A DNA stretch of 55,201 nucleotides, taken from an uncultured Prevotellaceae bacterium. Lineage in GTDB: Bacteria; Bacteroidota; Bacteroidia; Bacteroidales; Bacteroidaceae. The position numbers and the translations under genes were made by a program. Under the pieces are notes generated by a model. That model was not told the DNA's origin. It ran no database searches and was given only the letters and a program-made list of their open reading frames with translations. The DNA lies in contig CAMNIN010000018.1 of NCBI GenBank assembly GCA_946540735.1, positions 1 through 55,201 of the forward strand. Reading direction: 5' to 3'. Below, piece by piece: positions 37,854-46,064 of the stretch (position 1 is its first letter; the number at the start of each line of letters is the position of its first letter).

Positions 37854-38528
37854 TTAGGATTTTTCAGTGATTTCACGCCACAAATTATCCTGCGGTATAG
37901 GGGATTCTGCCACAATCGGCTCCTTGGAGACGGGATGCACGAACTCCACCCTCCTGGCAAGCAAGGAAATGCTTCCGTCGGGATTGGAACGCTTCGCCCC
38001 ATATTTGAGATCGCCCTTGATCGGGCAACCCAAGGAAGCCAGTTGGCACCTGATCTGATGATGCCGACCCGTGAGCAGCCTCACCTCCAGGAGAGAATAT
38101 CTGTCGGTGGCAGCGATCATCTTGTATTCCAAGACCGCATGCTTGGCGCCACGCACTTCTCTCTGGTGCATGTAGCTCTTGTTTTGCTGCTCGTTGCGCG
38201 TCAGCCACCCCTCTACAGTGGCCTCAACCATCGGTGGTCGTCCCTGCACGATGGCCCAGTAAGTCTTGTGCACCTCGCCGTCGCGGAACATCGCGTTGAG
38301 TCTGGCCAGAGCCTTTGAGGTCTTGGCAAACACCACCACCCCACTGACCGGCCTATCGAGACGATGCACGACACCGAGGAAGACATTCCCCGGTTTGTCG
38401 TGCACCTTCTTGATGTATGCTTTCACCATCTCGGAAAGTGGTTCATCGCCGGTTTTGTCGCCCTGCACGATCTCGCCGCTTGCTTTGGAGACGATGATGA
38501 TATGATTATCCTCGTAGAGAACTTTCAT
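37854..38528 (-). CDS. RluA-family pseudouridine synthase
   Basis: A 224-residue RNA-modifying enzyme. The catalytic motif HRLDRPVSG contains the essential Asp, and LLTGRHHQIRCQLASLGCPIKGDLKYG is the second family signature. There is no S4 domain, so it belongs to the short RluA/TruC-like group acting on rRNA or tRNA; the target cannot be told. It starts 12 bases after fabG in the operon led by the TetR gene. Confidence 0.92.
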   Translation of the reverse strand: MKVLYEDNHIIIVSKASGEIVQGDKTGDEPLSEMVKAYIKKVHDKPGNVFLGVVHRLDRPVSGVVVFAKTSKALARLNAMFRDGEVHKTYWAIVQGRPPMVEATVEGWLTRNEQQNKSYMHQREVRGAKHAVLEYKMIAATDRYSLLEVRLLTGRHHQIRCQLASLGCPIKGDLKYGAKRSNPDGSISLLARRVEFVHPVSKEPIVAESPIPQDNLWREITEKS

Positions 38529-38540
38529 GCGCCGCCAACA

Positions 38541-39287
38541 CTACATGTTCATGCCGCCGTCGACCTGGATCACCTGTCCGGAGACATAGGAAGACATGTC
38601 GCTGGCGAGGAAGGTGGCCACATTGGCGATATCCTCCACCGTTCCACCCCTGCGGAGAGGAATCTTGTTGATCCACTCCTTGCGGATGTCCTCGGAAAGT
38701 GCCTGGGTCATGGCGGTGTCGATAAATCCCGGAGCGATGGCGTTGGCACGGATGCCACGACTGCCCATCTCCTGCCCGATACTCTTGGCAAGAGCGATGA
38801 GACCAGCTTTCGATGCGGCATAGTTGCACTGAGCGGCATTTCCATGGACACCGACAACAGATGACATATTGATGATCGAACCACTCTTCTGGCGCATCAT
38901 GACCGGTGTACAGGCATGGATGAAATTGAAGGCCGACTTCAGGTTAACATTGATGACGGCGTCCCACTGTGCCTCTGTCATACGGAGCATCAGTCCGTCT
39001 TTGGTGATACCTGCATTGTTGACGAGAATGTCAATCCGGCCGAAATCAGCATGGATCTGCTTCACGACCTCCTCGGTCTGAGCGAAGTCAGCAGCATTGC
39101 TGGCATACCCTTTGGCCTTCACCCCGAAAGCAGCGATTTCGTCTTCGGTCTGTTTTCCGTTCTCATCGATAACCAAGTCGGTGAAGGCTACATTGGCGCC
39201 CTCAGCGGCAAATTTCAGTGCGATAGCTTTTCCGATTCCACGTGCTGCACCTGTGATCAATGCAGTTTTTCCTTTTAGTAATTCCAT
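38541..39287 (-). CDS. fabG: 3-oxoacyl-ACP reductase FabG
   Basis: A 248-residue short-chain dehydrogenase. The NADPH loop is TGAARGIGKAIA (residues 13-24), NNAG follows, and the catalytic Ser-Tyr-Lys lie in INMSSVVGVHG and YAASKAG. It reduces 3-oxoacyl-ACP in fatty acid elongation. The length and C-terminal VIQVDGGMNM are typical of true FabG. It stands apart from other fab genes but directly downstream of a TetR regulator, which suggests fatty acid control. Confidence 0.94.
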   Translation of the reverse strand: MELLKGKTALITGAARGIGKAIALKFAAEGANVAFTDLVIDENGKQTEDEIAAFGVKAKGYASNAADFAQTEEVVKQIHADFGRIDILVNNAGITKDGLMLRMTEAQWDAVINVNLKSAFNFIHACTPVMMRQKSGSIINMSSVVGVHGNAAQCNYAASKAGLIALAKSIGQEMGSRGIRANAIAPGFIDTAMTQALSEDIRKEWINKIPLRRGGTVEDIANVATFLASDMSSYVSGQVIQVDGGMNM

Positions 39288-39375
39288 AATCTTTGTTAAA
39301 AAATTTTTATAATGAATGTTCTGTTTCGAATGTCAAACCATGCCGTATCAAGACCGGCGGCAGATAGTAGGGAAT

Positions 39376-39969
39376 CTATTTGAGCAGACTTTTTCCCAAG
39401 GCCCCATAGACCACCTTAGCCACCAGCGGCTTGCTCGTCTCCTCAGTCAATCCGTGGCCAAGGCGGCCATAGATATAGGGCACCTCAAGTCCCTTGATGC
39501 AATAATGGGTGATATCGGCCACCAGTTCCACATTCTCGATGTCAAACTCCCCATCGGCCTTTCCGTCGGCGTAGACTTTACGAAAGAGTTCTATCTCGTC
39601 CTCGTCAAAATTCTTCCTGATTTTCTCTACCATCCAGATATTGCGGAAGAATTCCGCTCTCAGGTTACCGTTTCTCACCACGGTCTCCTTGATCATGCTG
39701 AGATGGGTATAGATGAGTTCGATGATCTTGTCTTGAGGGCGTATTTTTTTCGCAGCCACCTCGTCCAGTTTGTCCGACAGCCGCTCCAATTCAGAGGCGA
39801 TGACAGCCGAGTAGATGTCCTCCTTACTTTTAAAATAGGTGTACAACGTCCTTCTCCCCTTACCAGAAGCGACAGCGATGTCATTCATCGTCGTGTTCTC
39901 CAGTCCTTTCTTGGCGAAAAGCTGTCTGGCCACATCCACTAATTTCTGTCTGGTTTTTGATATTGACAT
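39376..39969 (-). CDS. TetR/AcrR-family transcriptional regulator
   Basis: A 197-residue one-component repressor. The N-terminal helix-turn-helix (about 8-55) has RQKLVDVARQLFAKKGLENT and GKGRRTLYTYFKSKEDIY; the rest is a helical ligand domain. A long inverted repeat overlaps its own promoter immediately upstream, so autorepression is very likely, and fabG and the RluA gene downstream are probably under the same control. By analogy with FabR/FasR types the ligand may be an acyl compound, which is inference. Confidence 0.92.
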   Translation of the reverse strand: MSISKTRQKLVDVARQLFAKKGLENTTMNDIAVASGKGRRTLYTYFKSKEDIYSAVIASELERLSDKLDEVAAKKIRPQDKIIELIYTHLSMIKETVVRNGNLRAEFFRNIWMVEKIRKNFDEDEIELFRKVYADGKADGEFDIENVELVADITHYCIKGLEVPYIYGRLGHGLTEETSKPLVAKVVYGALGKSLLK

Positions 39970-39978
39970 GATAACCTC

Positions 39979-40016
39979 CTAATTTTGCACATTACTTGAT
40001 GCGTGTGCAAAATTAG
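39979..40016. promoter_or_regulatory. Putative TetR operator, 13-bp inverted repeat
   Basis: CTAATTTTGCACA (39979-39991) and its exact reverse complement (40004-40016) are separated by 12 bases. The repeat starts 10 bases before the regulator ATG and its distal arm contains the -7 element, so a bound dimer would mask the promoter. Confidence 0.75.
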
Positions 40017-40039
40017 TCAAATGTATTGAATCGAACAAA
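40008..40039 (-). promoter_or_regulatory. Promoter of the TetR-fabG-RluA operon
   Basis: Minus strand: -33 TTTG (40039..40036), a 20-base spacer and -7 TAATTTTG (40015..40008). A GGAGG-like sequence lies just before the ATG at 39969, unusual in this genome. The -7 is embedded in the inverted repeat. Confidence 0.75.
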
Positions 40040-40259
40040 TTTATAGCGTAGAAAAGCGGTCTCATACGCTAAAAAACGTGAAAAGAAGCATAATCGAAGA
40101 AAAAAAACGAAGCTGTCGGCAGAGAAAGAAAAAGCCGTACAATCACGGGCATACACTCAATGCAATGGAGTTATTTTGTACTATTTTGAAGTTTCACAAC
40201 ATAAAAAGGCGCAGATTTTGAGAAAATGCAGGCTTAAACAGAAAATAATCGAGGAAAAA

Positions 40260-40291
40260 TTTGGCTGTACGGAATAAAAGCGCTACCTTTG
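40260..40291 (+). promoter_or_regulatory. Promoter of tRNA-Met
   Basis: -33 TTTG (40260-40263), a 20-base spacer and -7 TACCTTTG (40284-40291), preceded by the A-rich GAGGAAAAA. This is the same arrangement as the other stable-RNA promoters. The remaining sequence of the gap from 40017 to 40259 holds nothing else I can identify. Confidence 0.85.
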
Positions 40292-40312
40292 CACCCGCAA
40301 ATAAGAAAACAT

Positions 40313-40385
40313 CGCGGAGTGGAGCAGTTGGTAGCTCGCCAGGCTCATAACCTGGAGGTCGCATGTTCGAGTCCTGCCTCCGCAA
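40313..40385 (+). tRNA. tRNA-Met (CAT), initiator type
   Basis: A 73-base cloverleaf: acceptor CGCGGAG/CTCCGCA with an unpaired C1-A72, the mark of initiator tRNA; anticodon stem CCAGG/CCTGG with loop CTCATAA (CAT); T-loop TTCGAGT. The stem has two, not three, consecutive G-C pairs next to the loop, and the T-stem GCATG/CCTGC has one T-C mismatch. CCA is not encoded. The C1-A72 mismatch favours initiator over elongator. Confidence 0.85.
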
Positions 40386-40393
40386 CTCTGTCC

Positions 40394-40427
40394 AATAGGG
40401 GATCTTCGATTGAAGATTCCCTATTTT
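40394..40427 (+). terminator. Terminator of tRNA-Met
   Basis: A 14-base-pair stem (AATAGGG/CCCTATT plus ATCTTC/GAAGAT and one G-U pair) with loop GATT, followed by a T-rich tail. It begins nine bases after the tRNA end. Confidence 0.85.
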
Positions 40428-40600
40428 CATTTTCATCCTTTTCCAATCCACCCGAACGACACGCCCTGCTTGTAGCCTATAGCCAGCTCCCCAATGAGCA
40501 TCAAGCCAGGGACAGCCCCCTTGATATGCGAATCGATTCATCCGATTTTTTTAGGAGGGCTCATTTTTTTAGTTTACCTTTTCGGTTCTCACTCGTCATT

Positions 40601-41122
40601 ATGACAGAGACAAACATGAAAGACGACTTTCAAAACATAGTGAAAACCGTTCGTCCGATGCTCATTTCCCTGTGCCGGAATTTCTTCGACCAACAGGAAC
40701 TGGCATACGACACTGAGGATGCCGTGCAGGAAACACTGCTACGACTATGGCTTCTGCGTGACAAATTGAGCGAGTATCATAGCCATGAGGCGCTGGCCGT
40801 CAAAATCGCCAAGAATGTCTGCATCGATATCTTAAAGCAAGCTGGGACCCAGCACAGCATTATTGGGGAAGAAATCCAAGCCTACGCTTCGACGCAGACC
40901 GACCATCAAGTCATTGCGCATGACACCGAGAGAATCGTCAACCAAGCACTGGCCAAGTTGCCAAACACACAACGCAGAATGCTCATCATGCGAAGCGAAG
41001 GCATGTCGATGGAGCAAATTGCTGAGGCTTGCGGCACAAAGCCAACCAGTGTGAAGACAATGATCTGCGCAGGAAGAAAGCAACTGATGACAACGTTAAA
41101 CTTAAGGAGGAAAGGAAAATGA
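40601..41122 (+). CDS. ECF-type sigma factor, first system
   Basis: A 173-residue sigma-70 factor. Region 2 has TEDAVQETLLRLWLLRDKL; region 4 has LPNTQRRMLIMRSEGMSMEQ and the helix AEACGTKPTSVKTMICAG. The ATG at 40601 is used; ATG 40616 would also work. Its stop overlaps the anti-sigma start (ATGA), and the receptor pseudogene follows. This is the layout of FecI/FecR-like surface signalling in Bacteroidetes. No clear promoter is seen within the 170 bases after the tRNA terminator. Confidence 0.9.
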   Translation: MTETNMKDDFQNIVKTVRPMLISLCRNFFDQQELAYDTEDAVQETLLRLWLLRDKLSEYHSHEALAVKIAKNVCIDILKQAGTQHSIIGEEIQAYASTQTDHQVIAHDTERIVNQALAKLPNTQRRMLIMRSEGMSMEQIAEACGTKPTSVKTMICAGRKQLMTTLNLRRKGK

Positions 41123-42159
41123 TAAAGATGAAAGACAGGGAACAACGGCTGCAGCTGATCAGGAAATATCTTGACGCTGAAACATCCATCGAAGAGGAAG
41201 AGCTACTCCTGAACTATTATCTCCATGCCGACGACACGCTCTCTCCAGAGGAGGAAGAAGTGAGAGCACTCATCGTCTCTACAACATATCACGGCAAAAG
41301 CGACCTGCTATCCTCAGACAAAGAGGACAAATTCGACATGTTGATGGCCCCCAAAGCACCTTCGCCGAAAAGCGTCAGACACCTGCGCCCCATCCGCTTC
41401 TTATGGCCTGCATCCATTGCCGCAGCTGCCGTCCTTGCTGTCTTCTTACTCCCCAAGGGGGCTAAAGTATCTCCGACAGGAGAACACGAGGCAAGGCATA
41501 TCGCCACCATCACATCCAGACCCACACCAGAAACGACGACCTATCCCTCTCTGCCCACAGAGGATCCAAAAATCTGTCATAAAGAGGTGGAAGAAGACCT
41601 TGCCGCATCACAGAGACAAACGTTATTGGTTCTGAACGAACAAGAGCAAGAGTCAATCCCGGCTGATATAGAGACACCTGAGGTGGAGTTGCCGGAAACG
41701 GAAACAAGGACAATCGTCGCAAGCAATGACCCATCCACACCCAGCACCATGATCACTTCTGACAGTTGGATGCGACTCTTCGTGGCAAGTTCTGATAACG
41801 GTTTGCACCAGGCCTCCAACCGCCCGCTCGTTGTGGCCAACAACGAGGGCAAGGATGGCGTCATCAAGTATCTGACGGAGAAAAAGGATGACGCCATCAT
41901 CTACAAAATCGATGGGAAAATCGTGAGCAGGGATGTCTTCAACAGGCTCGACTCCGACGATATCAAAGAGATCAAATTACTGAAGCGAGGTTCTGCCGCT
42001 GCCATCAAAGAGGCCCCCACCCATGGACGGCTGTGTGACATCATCCTCGTCGAGACATGGCTGCAATCCACCAGAAGCAAGGAGCAGACCCTGGCACCTC
42101 GTCGACTTATGCCCCTACCCCAGCAAATATCCATAGGCGACGGCACCTGCATGCTTTAA
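41119..42159 (+). CDS. Putative anti-sigma factor with a TonB-receptor plug-like C-terminus
   Basis: A 346-residue single-pass protein: acidic cytoplasmic N-terminus (1-90), membrane helix (about 92-112), Pro/Thr/Glu-rich periplasmic linker (115-240) and a C-terminal segment (258-313) reading IIYKIDGKIVSRDVF, then DSDDIKEIKLLKRGSAAAI. That segment follows the pattern of the plug start in SusC/TonB-dependent receptors (a VIDG motif, then a dIesIevLKg..AaaiYG motif). It is translationally coupled to the sigma gene and precedes the receptor. The anti-sigma role comes from position and topology; the FecR domain is not evident. Confidence 0.7.
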   Translation: MIKMKDREQRLQLIRKYLDAETSIEEEELLLNYYLHADDTLSPEEEEVRALIVSTTYHGKSDLLSSDKEDKFDMLMAPKAPSPKSVRHLRPIRFLWPASIAAAAVLAVFLLPKGAKVSPTGEHEARHIATITSRPTPETTTYPSLPTEDPKICHKEVEEDLAASQRQTLLVLNEQEQESIPADIETPEVELPETETRTIVASNDPSTPSTMITSDSWMRLFVASSDNGLHQASNRPLVVANNEGKDGVIKYLTEKKDDAIIYKIDGKIVSRDVFNRLDSDDIKEIKLLKRGSAAAIKEAPTHGRLCDIILVETWLQSTRSKEQTLAPRRLMPLPQQISIGDGTCML

Positions 42160-42188
42160 TCATCCCGCAACGACAATCCCCCTTGACA

Positions 42189-43027
42189 ATGAAAACGCGA
42201 CACCTGTCCTTCACCATCCTGCTCATCATTTGCACACCAAATGCTTATGCACAAACAGACAGCACCCTCGTCCAAAAAGACTCGGTGACGTGGAACAAAC
42301 AACTCGACGGAATTGAAGTCACAGCACAGCGCCAACTCATCAAACAAGAAATTGACCGCATAGGCTATGACGTACAGGCTGATGAGGGGTCGAAGACAGA
42401 GAACGTGCTCAACATGCTTCGTAAAGTGCCAATGGTGACTGTCGATGGAGAAGACAACATCCTTGTAAGAGGCAATTCAAACTATAAGATTCATAAAAAC
42501 GGACACCTCGACCCCAGCCTGACAAAGAATGCCAAGGAAAACCTTAAAACCATGCCCGCATCATCAGTGAAGCGCATAGAAGTCATCACCGAACCTGGTG
42601 CACGTGAGGATGCCGAAGGTGTGAACGCTATCCTGAATATCGTGATGATGGATGCCAGGAAAATGGCTGGAGTAACAGGAAGCGTGACGGGCAGCTACAG
42701 CACGCTCAGCAATCCTGGACTGGGGGCCTATCTGACGACGCAGTTGGGTAAAGCGGTCATGTCTTTAGATTATGGCTACAACCATATGTCAAAAAAGTCC
42801 ACCTCGACCCACGGATATGTTGAGCGCACGTTTGTCGAGAGCGGCAACATCATGAAAAGCAGTTCTGACGGAAAGAATCCCGGTTATATCCACTATGCCG
42901 ACCTCAACGCCAGTTCTTCCGCCTCTCACTCACATATCGCTTTGGCAAACTAAAAGTCAAAGTGAAAAAGACTGCCACCACCATTGAGAACAGCGATGTT
43001 GTTGGCGGAATCAACAAGGGGAAATAA
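42189..43027 (+). pseudogene. TonB-dependent outer-membrane receptor with an internal deletion and frameshift
   Basis: The open frame (42189-42953, 254 codons) encodes a signal peptide (1-21), a complete plug domain (about 35-150, with DGIEVTAQRQL, NMLRKVPMVTVDG and SVKRIEVITEPGAREDAEG) and the first few barrel strands, then stops. In another frame, from about 42928 to the stop at 43025-43027, the sequence reads SLTYRFGKLKVKVKKTAT and ends GGINKGK, the usual C-terminus of this receptor family. So some 500 residues of barrel are missing and the two ends are joined out of frame near 42925. A shortened plug protein may still be made. Confidence 0.8.
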
Positions 43028-43040
43028 ACTCTCTCACGAT

Positions 43041-43076
43041 AAAGCCGTCGTCGATGCGACATCGACGCCGGCTTTT
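43041..43076 (+). terminator. Terminator after the receptor pseudogene
   Basis: A 15-position stem with one mismatch (AAAGCC...GGCTTT outside, CGTCGAT/ATCGACG inside), loop GCGAC, followed by a short T-run. It starts 13 bases after the original receptor stop, showing that the operon end is intact. Confidence 0.8.
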
Positions 43077-43171
43077 CCCCTTGCAGCGCATTTTGTCCTC
43101 ATCTGTTAGAGACCTGGACACACATCTTTGGTGCAAACAAGTTCCATAAAGCAGGAATAAATGGATGGAGA

Positions 43172-43230
43172 TGACATAAAAAAAAGTCTCTCATTTAAAT
43201 CTTTTTCGAACTTTTCGAGTCTTTATGTCA
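43172..43230. repeat. Inverted repeat upstream of the second ECF sigma gene
   Basis: TGACATAAA (43172-43180) and TTTATGTCA (43222-43230) are exact reverse complements separated by 41 bases. The spacer contains a near-tandem CTTTTTCGAA / CTTTTCGAG. It ends 25 bases before the sigma start and could be a regulator site or leader structure. From 43077 to 43171 I see nothing. Confidence 0.4.
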
Positions 43231-43255
43231 GATGCATCTCAAAAAAGTAAAGACA

Positions 43256-43774
43256 ATGAGTACAGAAAACAACATCACAATGAAAGAACTCGCCGAACAC
43301 TTTCGACAGGAACAACCGCATTTGATGAGGTATGCCTGCTACCGCCTTGGTGATGCAGACGATGCGAAAGATGCGTTGCAAGATGTCTTCCTTACAATCA
43401 GCGCAAAACTCTCTGATGAAAAAAACGTTGTAGTGAGGGACTGGCGCAACTATATTTTTCGTGCACTCTCTAACTTGTGTTCCTCACGACTTACTGCATT
43501 GGGAAAACTCAGGACAATATCCTTGGACGCACACCTCGACATAGCCGACCATCCAACGGAAAGCAACGACGCGGATTATCAACGAATTGTCCAACTACTT
43601 ATGGAAATTCCAGAGGAACAGGCCGAAGTCATACGCCTTCGAATCTATGGCAACAATAGCTTTGCTGATGTAGCCGAGATTCTTTCTCTACCCCTGCCCA
43701 CGGTGAAATCCCGTTTTCTCTACGGACTGGAGAAAATCCGCAAGGCAATGAAACAAACAAATCATCAACATTAA
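43256..43774 (+). CDS. ECF-type sigma factor, second system
   Basis: A 172-residue sigma-70 factor. Region 2 has DADDAKDALQDVFLTISAKL and VRDWRNYIFRALSNLCSSRL; region 4 has IPEEQAEVIRLRIYGNNSFA and LPLPTVKSRFLYGLEKIRKA. I prefer the ATG at 43256 (MSTENN); an in-frame ATG at 43232 is an alternative. It lies 14 bases before the gene of a zinc-finger membrane protein, its likely anti-sigma factor. Confidence 0.9.
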   Translation: MSTENNITMKELAEHFRQEQPHLMRYACYRLGDADDAKDALQDVFLTISAKLSDEKNVVVRDWRNYIFRALSNLCSSRLTALGKLRTISLDAHLDIADHPTESNDADYQRIVQLLMEIPEEQAEVIRLRIYGNNSFADVAEILSLPLPTVKSRFLYGLEKIRKAMKQTNHQH

Positions 43775-43788
43775 ACAGTACATTGATT

Positions 43789-45072
43789 ATGACTTGCAAG
43801 GAATTTAAAGATAAGGTGGTTGATCTTTTTGACACCACAATCGATATGCAGACAAAGACAGAATGTAAGACACACATGAATGAGTGCCCCGAGTGTAAAG
43901 CCTATTATGAAGAAATGGCCGAGGCCTTTAATGCCTTACAACCACAAGAGACATCTGCCAAACCATCTATCAGCAGATCTGCTCGCAAGCAGCACCATAT
44001 CTGGAGCCCCATCGCTGCCGCCGCCATGTTTCTTTTGGGATTCATTATCGGTTGGAGCCACCTTTTCTCCACATCCGCTATGGCCGAAACTCCGCGCGGC
44101 CAGCTCTTTGAGCAATGGATTAATAGTGTGCAAAATGTTGGCAGTTTCCAAATGGCAATCTATGCCCGCACCACCCCCAATGACAACTTTGCCTATTTCG
44201 ATCCAAAAGCCGACTTCGTGAGAATAGATGTCGGACTACTGAGACAGAATGACAGCTTGTTCTATCGTGTGGAGAAGCAGAACGGACGAACAGCCGTATT
44301 TGATGGACAGACCCAGTATATGTGGATACCCAATGCACTCTACGTGAAAGGACCTCGTGCAACCAACTTCCTTGAGTACTTTGTCAATCTGCTCTACCCA
44401 GAGCGTCTGCTTGCTATGCAGAAATCTGCCATCGACTTTTCAAAGAAGAACGAAGTGACACGCACAGAAAATGATTCGACCATTATCCTGACATTCAAGG
44501 GGACGAAAAAAAACAGAGACCTGCAACAGTTGCTTGAGACAGGAAAGACGGGCGATTGTAAGGTGGAAGTGGAGAATGTATTCACAAAAAACGACGGGCT
44601 GCTGCGCTTTGTCAAACTTTGGGTTGTTGACAAAGGCCAAAAGACCCTCCTCCTTCATATCGACAATATCCAATATAATGTTATGATGAGTCGTGCCAAT
44701 CTCATACAAATCCCAGACACACAATGGACGGATGTAACAGAAATGACATCTTCGACAGCCGATGACAGACTCAGCAAACTGCAAAATGAGACTGCTACAC
44801 AAGCCGCTCAGCGCATACTCCAAGCCATCATCAGCGACGACAACAGCCAAGCCAGTGAAGCACTTGTATATTACAAGAATGTGCTCCCCGTGCTGAGCGA
44901 GAACATGAAAGGGTGTAAAGTCTCAGGCTTCAAAGAACGTCGCGACGGCGAATATGTAGGCACATATGTGTTCTACACCTTGACACATCCCAATGGGAAA
45001 CAAGAGCAGAAGCACATCGCAATCAGGAACGACAACGAAAAGCATATCTGGATAGCTGATGGCGGGCTATAG
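43789..45072 (+). CDS. Putative zinc-finger anti-sigma factor with a large LolA-like periplasmic domain
   Basis: A 427-residue single-pass protein. The N-terminus carries an anti-sigma zinc finger (H29-x3-C33-x2-C36, with C3 and C26 nearby), then a membrane helix (about 72-89). The large extracytoplasmic part (about 100-330) is beta-rich and begins SVQNVGSFQMAIYA, resembling the LolA/LolB-like lipid-binding fold of DUF2092-type proteins. A smaller C-terminal alpha/beta unit (about 335-427) ends HIWIADGGL. The ATG at 43789 is chosen over a TTG six bases upstream. It probably binds the sigma factor encoded just before it and senses envelope lipid or lipoprotein state, which is inference. Confidence 0.75.
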   Translation: MTCKEFKDKVVDLFDTTIDMQTKTECKTHMNECPECKAYYEEMAEAFNALQPQETSAKPSISRSARKQHHIWSPIAAAAMFLLGFIIGWSHLFSTSAMAETPRGQLFEQWINSVQNVGSFQMAIYARTTPNDNFAYFDPKADFVRIDVGLLRQNDSLFYRVEKQNGRTAVFDGQTQYMWIPNALYVKGPRATNFLEYFVNLLYPERLLAMQKSAIDFSKKNEVTRTENDSTIILTFKGTKKNRDLQQLLETGKTGDCKVEVENVFTKNDGLLRFVKLWVVDKGQKTLLLHIDNIQYNVMMSRANLIQIPDTQWTDVTEMTSSTADDRLSKLQNETATQAAQRILQAIISDDNSQASEALVYYKNVLPVLSENMKGCKVSGFKERRDGEYVGTYVFYTLTHPNGKQEQKHIAIRNDNEKHIWIADGGL

Positions 45073-45100
45073 TTAATCGCACCAGTACCAATAAGCATGC

Positions 45101-45134
45101 CTCCCCGTTGCTTGCCTCAGCAAGTGACGGGGAG
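45101..45134. terminator. Hairpin after the second sigma/anti-sigma pair
   Basis: CTCCCCGT (45101-45108) pairs with ACGGGGAG (45127-45134), and an inner CTTGC/GCAAG extends the stem. There is no T-run after it on the plus strand, so it may be a weak terminator or an RNA-stabilising end. Confidence 0.45.
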
Positions 45135-45225
45135 AAGTGGAATTTATCGGTTTACACCGTATAACTGAGCTGATAGAATCGGGGAGCTCGATCATTCTTT
45201 CCATATAGATTAAAAACAGACCACA

Positions 45226-46050
45226 ATGAGAAAAAAGATGACACACAACAACCCTATCGCCGGAGTGATCAAGAACTACATGAACAAGAAAAGCGGTAAA
45301 GTGACCGAATCTCGCCAAGAGATCCGTAGAAGATTCTACGGCCTTGACTGGAAAGACCAGAAAAAGATCATCAACGCCTTTCTCGACGCAGGCAGTTCAG
45401 ACAGGAACTGGGCCTACACGAGATTGCTGGACTTGTGGGACGATGGCTTCGAGACAAAAATCAAAGACCTGTGGGAACAACGGCATGAGGAACGGTGCGC
45501 CTGGGTCGTCATCCGGCATTTTCCTTTGGAATACCTCAAAAGACACATGGATGAGTTGAAAGAAGGTCGCAACTACTATTTTATTTGCAGAAGGATGGCT
45601 GATGACGCAGACTATGAGATCAACAGAGACCAGATGGAAGAGACAGACTACCTGATGGCACTGTATCATGCCAACAGACATGTCACAGACTCCGAGGCGA
45701 TGGACATCCTTTTCAAGACCGTACGCAAAATATGCGCCCATTGGTGGCCGACACTGCTGCTTTCGAGGAGTTACCGACTTGACAGAAACGTGATGATGGA
45801 GGCCTCTGACTTCAGCGGAATATCGTTAGCTTTGTATTACCTGAAGCGGATGGGAAACGAGGAGGCCGTCGAAATCTTCAACGTCTGGGATGATGAAATG
45901 CAAGCAAGCGTCAGACATAGTCCTGAATACACAGCGCTTCTCAAGCAACCTCTCTCAGACCATGACCTCACCGACAGATTGGCAACCATCGTGCAAAAGC
46001 ACATGAACCAATATCTGCCGGAGAAGTACAGAGTCCAGAGAGAAGAATGA
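45226..46050 (+). CDS. Unknown helical protein, 274 residues
   Basis: I do not recognise a domain. The protein is soluble, with no signal peptide or membrane helix, rich in charged and aromatic residues, and looks like a bundle of helices; WAYTRLLDLWDDG and WVVIRHFPLEYLKRHMDELK suggest HEAT-like repeats. It has no partner on the same strand close by and is convergent with the SH3-like gene (14 bases between stops). The long frame, ordinary codon use and clean start make it a real gene. Confidence 0.7.
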   Translation: MRKKMTHNNPIAGVIKNYMNKKSGKVTESRQEIRRRFYGLDWKDQKKIINAFLDAGSSDRNWAYTRLLDLWDDGFETKIKDLWEQRHEERCAWVVIRHFPLEYLKRHMDELKEGRNYYFICRRMADDADYEINRDQMEETDYLMALYHANRHVTDSEAMDILFKTVRKICAHWWPTLLLSRSYRLDRNVMMEASDFSGISLALYYLKRMGNEEAVEIFNVWDDEMQASVRHSPEYTALLKQPLSDHDLTDRLATIVQKHMNQYLPEKYRVQREE

Positions 46051-46064
46051 GATGAGCGCTGCTG

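Noticed and set aside
40194..40541. Open frame on the minus strand across the tRNA-Met gene
   Set aside because: It is antisense to the tRNA and its terminator, with low-complexity content.
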